The position numbers and the translations under genes were made by a program. Shown here piece after piece: positions 6,642 through 14,611 of a stretch of DNA of 25,286 nucleotides. The DNA comes from Candidatus Woykebacteria bacterium RIFCSPLOWO2_01_FULL_43_14 (GTDB lineage: Bacteria > Patescibacteriota > Microgenomatia > Woykebacterales > 2-01-FULL-43-14). Location of the stretch: contig MHDB01000013.1 of assembly GCA_001816835.1 (NCBI GenBank), forward strand, positions 1-25,286, written 5' to 3'. Each line of letters begins with the position of its first letter. Position 1 is the first letter of the stretch. The notes beneath the pieces were generated by a model. It had not been told where the DNA came from, did no database searches, and saw only the letters and a program-made list of their open reading frames with translations.

Positions 6642-8194
6642 AAACTTTAGAGTTCGGTATCGGTACAAGTCTGGCCAAGATCCTCTCCACTCTCAAAGGG
6701 GTGGAGGATAACGACATTACCGTAATCATCCCCCGTGAGTCCCCACTTCTAGAAAATCCGCTAAACATAAAAATTTTGGAAAAGTCAGCTAGTGATTTAG
6801 GTAAGAGTTTGGTATTCGCCGAGGGCGTTAGGTCGTCACCGAATGTGGAAGAAGAGCCCAATTTGGAACCTAAAACAGCTATCCCAAGTCCTTCTGTCCC
6901 CACCAACTCTCTCCCTACTCATAGTTTCGAGGAGCCTAGTAGTAATGTTACCAACTTTAATATTGCGCCTAGTTTTGTGGACAGACTGCTTAGGTTTTTA
7001 GCTAAGAAGGTGAGACACTCCGGGATTTTTCTCATTGGTGGGGTCGCGTTACTCTTTTTGTTGGGGGGTTACCTTTTCTTGGAAAACGTCCCAACGGCAG
7101 CCATTAATCTTTATTTAGATAATCAGGAGCTTATTAAAGAAATAACTGTGACTGGTTCCCCGCTTGTTTCAGAACCCGACCCTCTGAAGAAGGAAATTCC
7201 CTTGACTCCTCTGACAGCTACCAAAAGTAGTAGTGATTCGGCTAAAACCACGGGAAAGAAAACAGTGGGAACCAGTGCCACCGGAACAGTTACCCTGCGA
7301 AACTACAACACTGTCACGGCTAAGACTTTCCCCAAAGGTACTGTGATCAAAGCAACAGATGCGCTGGAGGGCGCTAAATATATTCTGGACCAGGTGGTGA
7401 CTGTTCCTCAGGGATCGACTTCGTCTCATATTGATAGTTCAGGAAAGAAGATAAACGAAACTGACCCCGGCCGTAAAGACGCTACTGTTACCTCTGTGGA
7501 GGTCGGGACAAAATATAATGCCAGTAGTGGGCAAACTTTTGTGGTAGGAACAGAAGGCTTTGAAAATGTTAACGCGGTGGCCAGCGCTGGATTATCTGGT
7601 GGGACTTCAAAAGAAGTAACTGTTGTTTCAGAAACCGATGTCAAGAATCTGACCGAGAAGCTCACCAAACAGCTTGTGGGCAATGTTAATCAAGAATTTG
7701 GTGGTAAGTTGAGCCAAGGACAGAAACTTGTTGAAGGATTTTCTGATACCAAAGTTTTGCAAAAAGACCTCACTCACCAAGTTGGTGATGAAGCCGAGCT
7801 GTTTGGGATTGATATGGAACTAAGCGTGACTGGTTATGCTTATAACAGCTCAGAGTTGGAAACACTGCTCTACATTGCTGTGGAGAGCTCTGTGCCAGAG
7901 GGTTATGAGGTGGCCCAAGGGGCAGCAATTACCTCAGAGGTACTAAAAACCGAAAACAAGTCGATTACTTTACTTGCCAAGCTCAATGGTTACGCTATAA
8001 CTAAGGTCGATCGAGAGAATCTGATGTCGAGTCTTAAAGGAAAATCGCTAGATCAAGCTGAAAACTTTTTAAGGTCTCAATCTAACATTGCTGGTTTTGA
8101 GATTATCTTAAGCCCAAGCCTCCCCGGATTCCTTAACAAGATCCCCACAAACGGGAGTAAAATAAAAATCGAAGCTGTAAAAAAGTCGGATTGA
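6638..8194 (+). CDS. Membrane-anchored baseplate-J-like protein
   Basis: The 518-residue protein starts inside the stop of the previous gene (ATGA overlap), with a Shine-Dalgarno-like GAGGGTGA at 6624-6631. An N-terminal cytoplasmic domain (about 1-62, with ITVIIPRESPLLENPLNIKI) is of a kind I recall in front of baseplate-J-like proteins of Patescibacteria. A low-complexity Pro/Ser/Glu linker (65-105) and a basic stretch lead to one transmembrane helix (about 129-148). The large outer part is Thr/Ser/Val-rich and includes GTVTLRNYNTVTAKTFPKGT and a following region typical of baseplate J/gp47-like domains. In phages gpJ is a baseplate wedge component; in these bacteria the role of the chromosomal homologues is unknown. 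No other phage genes are present. Coupling to the actin-like gene suggests an envelope-spanning complex. Confidence 0.65.
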   Translation: MKTLEFGIGTSLAKILSTLKGVEDNDITVIIPRESPLLENPLNIKILEKSASDLGKSLVFAEGVRSSPNVEEEPNLEPKTAIPSPSVPTNSLPTHSFEEPSSNVTNFNIAPSFVDRLLRFLAKKVRHSGIFLIGGVALLFLLGGYLFLENVPTAAINLYLDNQELIKEITVTGSPLVSEPDPLKKEIPLTPLTATKSSSDSAKTTGKKTVGTSATGTVTLRNYNTVTAKTFPKGTVIKATDALEGAKYILDQVVTVPQGSTSSHIDSSGKKINETDPGRKDATVTSVEVGTKYNASSGQTFVVGTEGFENVNAVASAGLSGGTSKEVTVVSETDVKNLTEKLTKQLVGNVNQEFGGKLSQGQKLVEGFSDTKVLQKDLTHQVGDEAELFGIDMELSVTGYAYNSSELETLLYIAVESSVPEGYEVAQGAAITSEVLKTENKSITLLAKLNGYAITKVDRENLMSSLKGKSLDQAENFLRSQSNIAGFEIILSPSLPGFLNKIPTNGSKIKIEAVKKSD

Positions 8195-8203
8195 TGCTAA
8201 AAT
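8195..8203 (+). promoter_or_regulatory. Extended -10 promoter of ruvX
   Basis: TGCTAAAAT (TG, one base, TAAAAT at 8198-8203) begins one base after the TGA stop of the preceding gene and ends 6 bases before the ruvX ATG. A leaderless transcript is expected. Confidence 0.5.
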
Positions 8204-8209
8204 TGGCCG

Positions 8210-8596
8210 ATGAATATTTTAGGTTTAGACTACGGAAAAAAGAGAATTGGCGTGTCTTTCAGTGAGGGGACGCTTGCCTACCCTTTGCCCACGATTATTG
8301 TTGAAGACAAGAAATCAGTCTTACAAAAAATAAGTTCCATTATTGAAGAAAACCGAGTGACCAAAATAATTTTTGGTTTACCTAGCCCTGATCGTATTGG
8401 AGCTTACGACTTTGCCCATGTTTTGCAAGAGAAAACCTGCTTGGAGGTTGAACTAAGAGATGAGACCTTGACCTCTGTAAATGCTTTGGACAAACTAAGA
8501 CTTTCAGGCAAAAAAAGAATTAAAAAGGCGGATATCGATGCAGCCAGCGCGACCCTACTACTTCAAGAATATTTGGATGAACAAAATCAGATATAA
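8210..8596 (+). CDS. ruvX: RuvX/YqgF RNase H-fold nuclease
   Basis: RuvX (YqgF) is a small RNase H-like nuclease, known as a putative Holliday junction resolvase and linked to 16S rRNA precursor processing in E. coli. The 128-residue protein shows the N-terminal acidic strand ILGLDYGKKRIGV, the central ELRDETLTS motif and the C-terminal KKADIDAASATLLLQEYL helix, giving the expected acidic catalytic residues in order. Length is near the family's usual 135-145 residues. The gene overlaps the following mltG by 20 bases if mltG starts at its ATG. The ruvX-mltG adjacency is also common in other bacteria and supports both calls. Confidence 0.93.
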   Translation: MNILGLDYGKKRIGVSFSEGTLAYPLPTIIVEDKKSVLQKISSIIEENRVTKIIFGLPSPDRIGAYDFAHVLQEKTCLEVELRDETLTSVNALDKLRLSGKKRIKKADIDAASATLLLQEYLDEQNQI

Positions 8597-9563
8597 CTTG
8601 GTGAGAAAAAAACTGCTATTAAGTTGTGTTGTGTTAATAGCGGGTTTGGTGTTAGCGGTTAACGCGCTTTGGAGTTATTTCCTGTCGCCAACTAGCAACA
8701 AAGCAGAAAGAAGTGTGTTTGTTATTTCTCAGGGAGAAAGTCTTAGTTCCATTGCCCAGAGGCTAGAAAAAAACGGTTTTATTCGTAATTCTTTAGTATT
8801 TAAGTTATATCTGCGTCTCCACAACCAGGAAAAAAATATTCAATCAGGGGATTTCAAACTTATTCGAAGTTTCAGTATGGAGGAGCTAGTTGGCGAGCTA
8901 ACTCATGGGGTTTTGGATAAATGGGTCAGGATTGTGGAAGGTCTGAGAAAAGAGGAAATTGCTATTATTTTAGAAAAAGAGCTAGGTATCAGCCAAAAGG
9001 ATTTCTTGTCATTAGCGCAGGAAGGATACATGTTTCCAGATACGTATTTGCTACCAGTGGACGCAAGTGCGCTAGATATAGTCGATATCCTTAAGGACAA
9101 CTTTGACGCTAAGTTTGATAGTCAACTTGAGAATCAAATACCCCAAAGTGGCCTTACCAAAGATCAGATTGTAACTCTTGCGTCAATCGTGGAAAGAGAA
9201 GCTCGTGATAATGAACAGAGAGAAATCATCGCTGGGATACTACTAAAAAGGCTAGCTGAAGGAATGCCTTTGGAAACTGACGCGACAGTTCAATACGCTC
9301 TTGGGTACGACGCAAAAAATAACACCTGGTGGCGAAAAAATATTACTAGGGAGGATTTGGAGTCAGACTCGCCTTATAATACTCGGAAGTTTGCTGGTTT
9401 ACCCCCGGGTCCTATTTGTAACCCCGGACTAAGCGCCATTAAAGCAGTTCTCAACCCTAAATCAACACCTTACTGGTTTTATGCTCACGATGACCAGGGT
9501 AAGGCTTATTACGGCGTAACCTTGGAAGAGCATAATCAGAATGTAGCCAACTACCTGCGTTAA
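8577..9563 (+). CDS. mltG: MltG-like endolytic murein transglycosylase
   Basis: MltG is a membrane-bound enzyme that cleaves nascent peptidoglycan strands and so sets glycan chain length. With the ATG at 8577 the protein has 328 residues: a short basic cytoplasmic end, one transmembrane helix (about 11-33), a LysM-like segment (VFVISQGESLSSIAQRLEKN) and the YceG catalytic domain. The catalytic Glu is E206 in LASIVEREA, and family signatures ETDATVQYALG, AGLPPGPICNPGLSAIKA and YWFYAHDD are all present. An in-frame GTG at 8601, four bases after the ruvX stop, is an alternative start that keeps the membrane helix. The longer start at 8538 lies within ruvX and is unlikely. Presence of this gene implies a peptidoglycan wall. 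Confidence 0.94.
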   Translation: MNKIRYNLVRKKLLLSCVVLIAGLVLAVNALWSYFLSPTSNKAERSVFVISQGESLSSIAQRLEKNGFIRNSLVFKLYLRLHNQEKNIQSGDFKLIRSFSMEELVGELTHGVLDKWVRIVEGLRKEEIAIILEKELGISQKDFLSLAQEGYMFPDTYLLPVDASALDIVDILKDNFDAKFDSQLENQIPQSGLTKDQIVTLASIVEREARDNEQREIIAGILLKRLAEGMPLETDATVQYALGYDAKNNTWWRKNITREDLESDSPYNTRKFAGLPPGPICNPGLSAIKAVLNPKSTPYWFYAHDDQGKAYYGVTLEEHNQNVANYLR

Positions 9564-9567
9564 AAAA

Positions 9568-9596
9568 TTGACATAGGTGTTACTTAATCGGATACT
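9568..9596 (+). promoter_or_regulatory. Promoter of the LRR gene
   Basis: A consensus TTGACA (9568-9573), a 17-bp spacer and GATACT (9591-9596) end 7 bases before the ATG at 9604. The predicted mRNA is leaderless. Confidence 0.65.
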
Positions 9597-9603
9597 TTAC
9601 TAG

Positions 9604-10947
9604 ATGAATTTTCCTGCCCTAAATATAGCTAAAGAGAATCTAGGCGCTACGCTGGATAGGTTCTCAATTCCAAAATTTTTCCCAAAAAAACTACGCAACC
9701 CAGTCAATCTTCTTATTTGGGTAATTGTAGTTGTTTCCGTAGCCGGTTTTGGATACGCCATATATCTTAACAGCCTTCCAAGAGAGGATAGCACTGTTCA
9801 ATCTGGTGTCAGTAACCCTGAAAATACCCCTATTGAAAGTTGGAAAAATTACGTTAGTACTAAGTATTTCTATACTTTGAAATACCCTCCTAATTGGTCC
9901 TCCCACTGTGGCGGTAATCCAAACAGTTCAGACGCGGAAAGAGTCTGTTTCATACAAGAGGGGGAAGAAGGAACCAAGAGCCAGGTCGTTGTAAACATTA
10001 GAGCTAAGGACGTGGGGTTAACTTCCACTGACTATGTCAAAGATAATGTTTTGAGTACGTCGCCCAACCTGAAAGTTTTGAACGACCTGAAGTATTTTAG
10101 TACTTATGACATGGTTGTGGTCGAGGGTTTTGAATCGGAAAGTAATAATGGGCCCAGAGGTTTTTTTGTTAAAAATCCGGTAGACGCATATGTGATTGAA
10201 ATCGTTCCTGAGAGCGTTTCTGAGCTTACTTTACGAAGGATTTACTCCAATTTTAGTTTTGAGGGACTTTCGCAAACGAGTGGGTCTAGCGATGATTCGG
10301 AGTACTCTTTGGAAAAATTAGTTAAAGAGGAAGATTCTATTTGTCCCGAGGAAGAGCGTTATAAGGACTACCAAAAAGCTCTTTCGGACGTTGAATCCGT
10401 TTGTCGATTAGACCTTTCTGAGAGAGGGATACCGACGAGAAAAGAGCTTCCCAGCAGCATTGGAAAATTTACCAATCTTAAGGAGTTAGTTTTGGTAAAC
10501 AATTCACTCCTAGTTACCCTTCCTCAAGAACTTGGGCAACTCCAAAATTTGGTTAGCCTTAACCTAACCAACGTCCCTCTAAAGGAGTTCCCAAGCTCAG
10601 TTGCCGCTCTAAGAAAGTTGAAATACCTTGATTGGAAAGGGCATGATATTTCCCGCATTCCAGGGAATATTGATAGTATGGTTTCCCTCGTAAGACTAGT
10701 TTTGGACGGTAAACCCGCTGCCTGGGGGTCTTACCCCGACGGTAAGCTTAAGGAAGTTCTCAACGACTTGCACAGCATCAAAACGTTAAAACACCTAGAT
10801 CTCAGCAACAACGTTGTTTCTTTTCTCCCCCCACTTATCCGAGAAATGAAATGGTTGGAGACACTCGATCTTCGTAATACTGACGTGCCTTCTCAAGAAC
10901 TCGAGAGAATAAAAAAATCCTTATCAAACACCAAGGTTTTGTTTTAG
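9604..10947 (+). CDS. Membrane-anchored leucine-rich-repeat protein with a PsbP-like region
   Basis: The 447-residue protein has a cytoplasmic N-terminus of about 35 residues, one transmembrane helix (about 36-55) and a large outer part. A first outer region (about 75-220, WKNYVSTKYFYTLKYPPNW onward) resembles the PsbP-like or lipoprotein fold that often follows a membrane anchor in these bacteria. An acidic linker and a Cys-containing helical piece come next. From about residue 270 to the end there are leucine-rich repeats (LPSSIGKFTNLKELVLVNN, LPQELGQLQNLVSLNLTNV, HLDLSNNVVSFLPPLIREM). Such LRRs usually bind other proteins. The gene stands alone, with its own promoter, between mltG and the rpoBC promoter. 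A role in surface contact, for example with a host cell, is only a guess. Confidence 0.8.
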   Translation: MNFPALNIAKENLGATLDRFSIPKFFPKKLRNPVNLLIWVIVVVSVAGFGYAIYLNSLPREDSTVQSGVSNPENTPIESWKNYVSTKYFYTLKYPPNWSSHCGGNPNSSDAERVCFIQEGEEGTKSQVVVNIRAKDVGLTSTDYVKDNVLSTSPNLKVLNDLKYFSTYDMVVVEGFESESNNGPRGFFVKNPVDAYVIEIVPESVSELTLRRIYSNFSFEGLSQTSGSSDDSEYSLEKLVKEEDSICPEEERYKDYQKALSDVESVCRLDLSERGIPTRKELPSSIGKFTNLKELVLVNNSLLVTLPQELGQLQNLVSLNLTNVPLKEFPSSVAALRKLKYLDWKGHDISRIPGNIDSMVSLVRLVLDGKPAAWGSYPDGKLKEVLNDLHSIKTLKHLDLSNNVVSFLPPLIREMKWLETLDLRNTDVPSQELERIKKSLSNTKVLF

Positions 10948-10956
10948 ACTTAACTA

Positions 10957-10985
10957 TTGACAAAGTATTTTATGGGTGCTAGACT
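10957..10985 (+). promoter_or_regulatory. Strong promoter of the rpoBC operon
   Basis: TTGACA (10957-10962), a 17-bp spacer that carries a TG at 10977-10978, and TAGACT (10980-10985) form a consensus -35 plus extended -10 promoter. The expected start is near 10991, leaving a leader of about 245 bases before rpoB. Confidence 0.75.
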
Positions 10986-11008
10986 TTACCCAGAATTGAA
11001 TAGTTATG

Positions 11009-11045
11009 AAGACGTACAAAGATACGAGTACGTCTTTGTTTTTGT
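11009..11045 (+). terminator. Terminator-like hairpin (attenuator candidate) in the rpoBC leader
   Basis: AAGACGTAC (11009-11017) pairs perfectly with GTACGTCTT (11028-11036) around a 10-base loop and is followed by TGTTTTTG. It lies only about 20 bases downstream of the predicted transcription start, so transcripts from this promoter would have to read through it. An alternative pairing of ACAAAG (11016-11021) with CTTTGT (11034-11039) is exclusive with the main stem. Confidence 0.6.
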
Positions 11046-11236
11046 ATTTTACAACGAAATTGAACGTAACTAGGTCAAAACACTTAAATCTCTCTTTTCA
11101 ATTATTAGCAATTGAAAACTTGAATTTGTGTGTTTTGCTTTCCTACCAAGTACAAATACTAAATAGTAACCCAGCTCACTTCCTGGGAGTAGCTAGGGGT
11201 TTCGGTCAGATAAACTCAAAAAAGTGAGGTAAACTT
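11046..11236 (+). promoter_or_regulatory. Structured 5' leader of rpoB
   Basis: Beyond the terminator-like hairpin the leader holds a second perfect 9-bp stem, TTTTCAATT (11095-11103) with AATTGAAAA (11110-11118), and a small stem CCCAG (11170-11174) with CTGGG (11183-11187). The Shine-Dalgarno sequence GTGAGGT (11224-11230) is six bases before the ATG. A 73-codon open frame covers most of this leader but shows no sign of being a gene. Confidence 0.45.
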
Positions 11237-14200
11237 ATGTCGGCTACCCAAAGAACTATCTTTGGTAAATATGGATTCGAATACCTGATTCCGGATCTTA
11301 CCGAACCGCAGATTAAGTCTTTCGACTGGCTGATCAAAGAAGGCATCACCGATCTTCTTTCTGAAATCAGCCCTATTGAAGATTTTACTGGTAAGAACTT
11401 AGCGCTTAATTTTTTGCAACACTCCTTTGGTGATCCAAAATACTCTCCTGAAGACGCAATCGAAAAAGGGACTACTTATAGCGCTCCTCTACGTGTTAAA
11501 GCTCAGCTGGTAAATAAGGAAACCGGTGAAAGCATGGAGCAGGAGGTTTTTCTCGGCGACGTTCCTCTAATGACAACTTCTGGGACCTTTATCATAAACG
11601 GAGTAGAAAGGGTTGTTGTTTCCCAATTGACTCGGAGTCCTGGAATTTTTTATACCTCCGAAGTTGAGCCAGCTACCGGGCGAAATCTGTTTCGTTGTGA
11701 GCTGCGTCCTACACGTGGGAGTTGGTTGGAGTTTGAAACCGCCAAAAATGATGTTCTTTCAGTAAGAATTGACCGAAAAAGACGAATTTCGGCCACAACC
11801 TTGCTAAGAGCGATAGGGTATTCGACGAACGATAAGATAGTTGAGCTTTTTACCGATACCGATACTAACTCAGATCATAAGTATATCGAAACAACTCTGG
11901 AAAAAGATCCTTCTAAAAGTAGCGATGAAGCTTTTTTGGAAATTTACCACCGGATGCGTCCTGGCGACCCAGCTATTTTAGATAATGCTAAGGAACTACT
12001 GGAAAACCTATTCTTTAATTCCCGACGTTACCAGCTTGGTAAAGTAGGTCGCTATAAGCTCAACAAAAAATTGGGATTGGATACTGTCAATGACTCGGGA
12101 CATTGGATATTAGAGCCGAGAGATATTGTCGAAGCAGTGAAACTGCTAATTAGGTTAAACAACGGTGGGGGTCACGCTGATGATATTGATCACCTTTCGA
12201 ATCGCCGAGTCAGAGCTGTAGGAGAACTAATTCAAAATACACTTAGAATTGGTTTGCTACAGATGGAAAGAGTGGCTCGGGAAAGACTTAGTATTGCTAC
12301 TGATGTTTCCTTGGTAACCCCAGTTTCTTTGATCAACGCCCGGCCTGTTATCGCTCGACTCAATGAGTTTTTTGGCGGTTCACAACTCTCTCAGTTTATG
12401 GATCAGATAAACTCGCTTTCCGAACTAGAGCATCTTCGACGTCTTTCAGTGATGGGTCCGGGAGGTTTGACAAGAGAGCGTGCGAGTTTCTCTGTACACG
12501 ATATTAACAATTCCCAATACGGGAGGATTTGTCCTATCAAGTCACCGGAAGGCCCCAATATTGGTCTAATAACTCATATGTCACTTTTTTCTAGAATTAA
12601 TGAGTATGGGTTTTTGGAAACACCCTATCGAAAAGCTCTGACTGACAAGTCCGGGAAGGTCCAAGTTACAGATCAGATTGATTGGCTGATGGCGGATGAT
12701 GAGGAAAAATTCTATATTACTCATTCTGGTGTCAATCTCGACCCAGCAGGATACGTTTTGGACCAACGAGTACCCGTCCGACATGGTGGCAACTTTACCA
12801 CGATTCCCGCTTCGAATCTTAACTACGTTGACGTCTCTCCCTGGCAAGTATTTTCTGCTTCAGCCTCGTTAATTCCATTTTTGGCCCATGATGATGCCAA
12901 CCGAGCTCTAATGGGTGCTAATATGCAGAACCAAGCCGTGCCGCTTATCAAGCCAAGCGCACCTATTGTTGGAACTGGTATGGAAAAGATTGTGGCTGAA
13001 AATATCGGAAGAATTGTGAAATCCCCTGTGGACGGTACTATTGATTATGTTGATGGTAAGAGAATTGTCGTTAAGGGTGAGGATAAGAAAGTTTTTGAGT
13101 TTAAGCTTTCCAAATTTGTAAAGTCAAACCAAAACACGGCTTATACCCAGAAGCCTTTAGTTAACCCTGGCGAGAAGGTTAAAAAAGGCCAGACCATCGC
13201 TGATGGTCCTTCAACCGAAAATGGAGAACTGGCTTTAGGTCAAAACGTTGTTTTGGCCTACATGTCTTGGGAAGGTTATGGATTTGAAGACGCGATTGTT
13301 ATTTCTGACAGATTGGTTAGAGATGATGCATTGACCTCCATTCATATCGAAGAATACGAGTGTCCCGTGACTGAAACAAAACTTGGACCAGAGGAAACCA
13401 CTCGAGACATCCCGAATGTGGGGGAAGAAAACTTGGCCAATCTCGACGACCAAGGTGTGGTGTATCTTGGAGCGGAAGTAGGACCAAATGATATTTTGGT
13501 CGGTAAGATCACCCCTAAAGGTGAGACTGAATTAACGGCTGAAGAAAGACTGCTAAGGGCCATTTTTGGCGAGAAAGCTAGAGAAGTCCGCGACACCTCT
13601 CTTCGTATGCCTCATGGAGAGCGTGGGACGATTGTATCTATTCAGGTCTTATCCCGTGAAAAAGCCGATGAGCTAGATCCTGGAGTCCAGAAGTTGATTA
13701 AAGTAAAAGTAGCCCAAACTCGTAAAGTAACCGTTGGTGATAAACTTGCCGGGCGGCACGGGAATAAAGGAGTTATTTCTAAGGTAGTTCCAGTAGCGGA
13801 TATGCCCTACTTGGAGGATGGTACTCCCGTAGATGTAATTATCTCCCCTCTCTCAGTTATCTCACGTATGAATCTTGGCCAGATCCTTGAGGCCCATTTG
13901 GGGATTACCGCCCAAAAACTCAATCAGAAAGTCTCAGTGCCTGTATTTGGTGGTTATAAGGAAGAAGGCCTGATTGAACAATTTACCAAAGCCAACTTAC
14001 CTATTGATGGTAAAGTCCGAGTTTATAATGGGAATACCGGTGAGGCTTACGATGAGAAAGTAGTAGTGGGCATAGGGTATATTATGAAGCTTGTCCACAT
14101 GGTTGATGAAAAGGTTCACGCCCGTTCAACTGGTCCTTACTCCCTGGTTACTCAACAACCACTCGGGGGTAAAGCCCAGATGGGTGGTCAGAGACTGGGC

Positions 14201-14611
14201 GAAATGGAGGTTTGGGCTCTCGAAGCTTATGGGGCAGCTCATACCTTACAGGAAATGCTGACCATCAAAAGTGACGATGTTGTAGGACGAGCTAAGGCGT
14301 TTGAGGCAATTGTTAAAGGAGTAGACATCCCAGAGTCCACTGTTCCAGAGTCGTTTAAGGTGTTGGTCAAAGAACTCAACGGACTGAGCCTTAACGTGGA
14401 ATTAATTGGGGCGAAAGAAGGCAAACTTGGTGAAGAAACCGTTACCGAGCTTAAAGAAGAGGAAAAAATTAAAGCAGAAGCCACCGAGCTTATGGAAGTT
14501 TCTGGCGCGATTCAAGTTGCGGAGTCTGATGGAGTAGAACCAGTGGGCACTCCCGTTGAAGCAGAAGAAGTCCAGAGTGGACTAGCTAAAGAGGAGGTAA
14601 AAGGTGAATAG
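11237..14611 (+). CDS. rpoB: RNA polymerase beta subunit
   Basis: This is one of the two large catalytic subunits of RNA polymerase. The 1124-residue length fits the short form without the big lineage-specific inserts of E. coli (1342). The rifampicin pocket is recognisable at 380-406 (GGSQLSQFMDQ to LSVMGPGG), with I391 where E. coli has N518 and M406 where it has L533. The active-site lysines are present in GDKLAGRHGNKG (K836, K844). The segment around R877 reads SPLSVISRMN instead of the near-universal NPLGVPSRMN. The C-terminal clamp region (VHARSTGPYSLVTQQPLGGKA, in halves) is intact, followed by an acidic tail of about 60 residues. The start has a Shine-Dalgarno sequence, and the end overlaps rpoC by 8 bases. 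Confidence 0.99.
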   Translation: MSATQRTIFGKYGFEYLIPDLTEPQIKSFDWLIKEGITDLLSEISPIEDFTGKNLALNFLQHSFGDPKYSPEDAIEKGTTYSAPLRVKAQLVNKETGESMEQEVFLGDVPLMTTSGTFIINGVERVVVSQLTRSPGIFYTSEVEPATGRNLFRCELRPTRGSWLEFETAKNDVLSVRIDRKRRISATTLLRAIGYSTNDKIVELFTDTDTNSDHKYIETTLEKDPSKSSDEAFLEIYHRMRPGDPAILDNAKELLENLFFNSRRYQLGKVGRYKLNKKLGLDTVNDSGHWILEPRDIVEAVKLLIRLNNGGGHADDIDHLSNRRVRAVGELIQNTLRIGLLQMERVARERLSIATDVSLVTPVSLINARPVIARLNEFFGGSQLSQFMDQINSLSELEHLRRLSVMGPGGLTRERASFSVHDINNSQYGRICPIKSPEGPNIGLITHMSLFSRINEYGFLETPYRKALTDKSGKVQVTDQIDWLMADDEEKFYITHSGVNLDPAGYVLDQRVPVRHGGNFTTIPASNLNYVDVSPWQVFSASASLIPFLAHDDANRALMGANMQNQAVPLIKPSAPIVGTGMEKIVAENIGRIVKSPVDGTIDYVDGKRIVVKGEDKKVFEFKLSKFVKSNQNTAYTQKPLVNPGEKVKKGQTIADGPSTENGELALGQNVVLAYMSWEGYGFEDAIVISDRLVRDDALTSIHIEEYECPVTETKLGPEETTRDIPNVGEENLANLDDQGVVYLGAEVGPNDILVGKITPKGETELTAEERLLRAIFGEKAREVRDTSLRMPHGERGTIVSIQVLSREKADELDPGVQKLIKVKVAQTRKVTVGDKLAGRHGNKGVISKVVPVADMPYLEDGTPVDVIISPLSVISRMNLGQILEAHLGITAQKLNQKVSVPVFGGYKEEGLIEQFTKANLPIDGKVRVYNGNTGEAYDEKVVVGIGYIMKLVHMVDEKVHARSTGPYSLVTQQPLGGKAQMGGQRLGEMEVWALEAYGAAHTLQEMLTIKSDDVVGRAKAFEAIVKGVDIPESTVPESFKVLVKELNGLSLNVELIGAKEGKLGEETVTELKEEEKIKAEATELMEVSGAIQVAESDGVEPVGTPVEAEEVQSGLAKEEVKGE

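Noticed and set aside
6638..8194. Prophage or phage-tail-like injection cluster suggested by the baseplate-J-like domain
   Set aside because: No sheath, tube, spike or other tail genes occur in the window, and the protein has a membrane anchor, unlike phage gpJ.
8538..8576. Longer mltG start inside ruvX
   Set aside because: The added residues are ruvX codons in another frame, and the ATG at 8577 or GTG at 8601 gives a normal membrane-anchor N-terminus.
11006..11227. 73-codon open frame in the rpoBC leader
   Set aside because: No Shine-Dalgarno sequence, it runs through three hairpins and its composition looks random. A leader peptide cannot be fully excluded because its ATG is about 15 bases after the predicted transcription start.
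12901..12960. MQNQAVP in RpoB taken as loss of the NTP-contacting Arg
   Set aside because: The relevant arginine (E. coli R678) is in ANRALM, which is intact; the position after MQ varies among bacteria.
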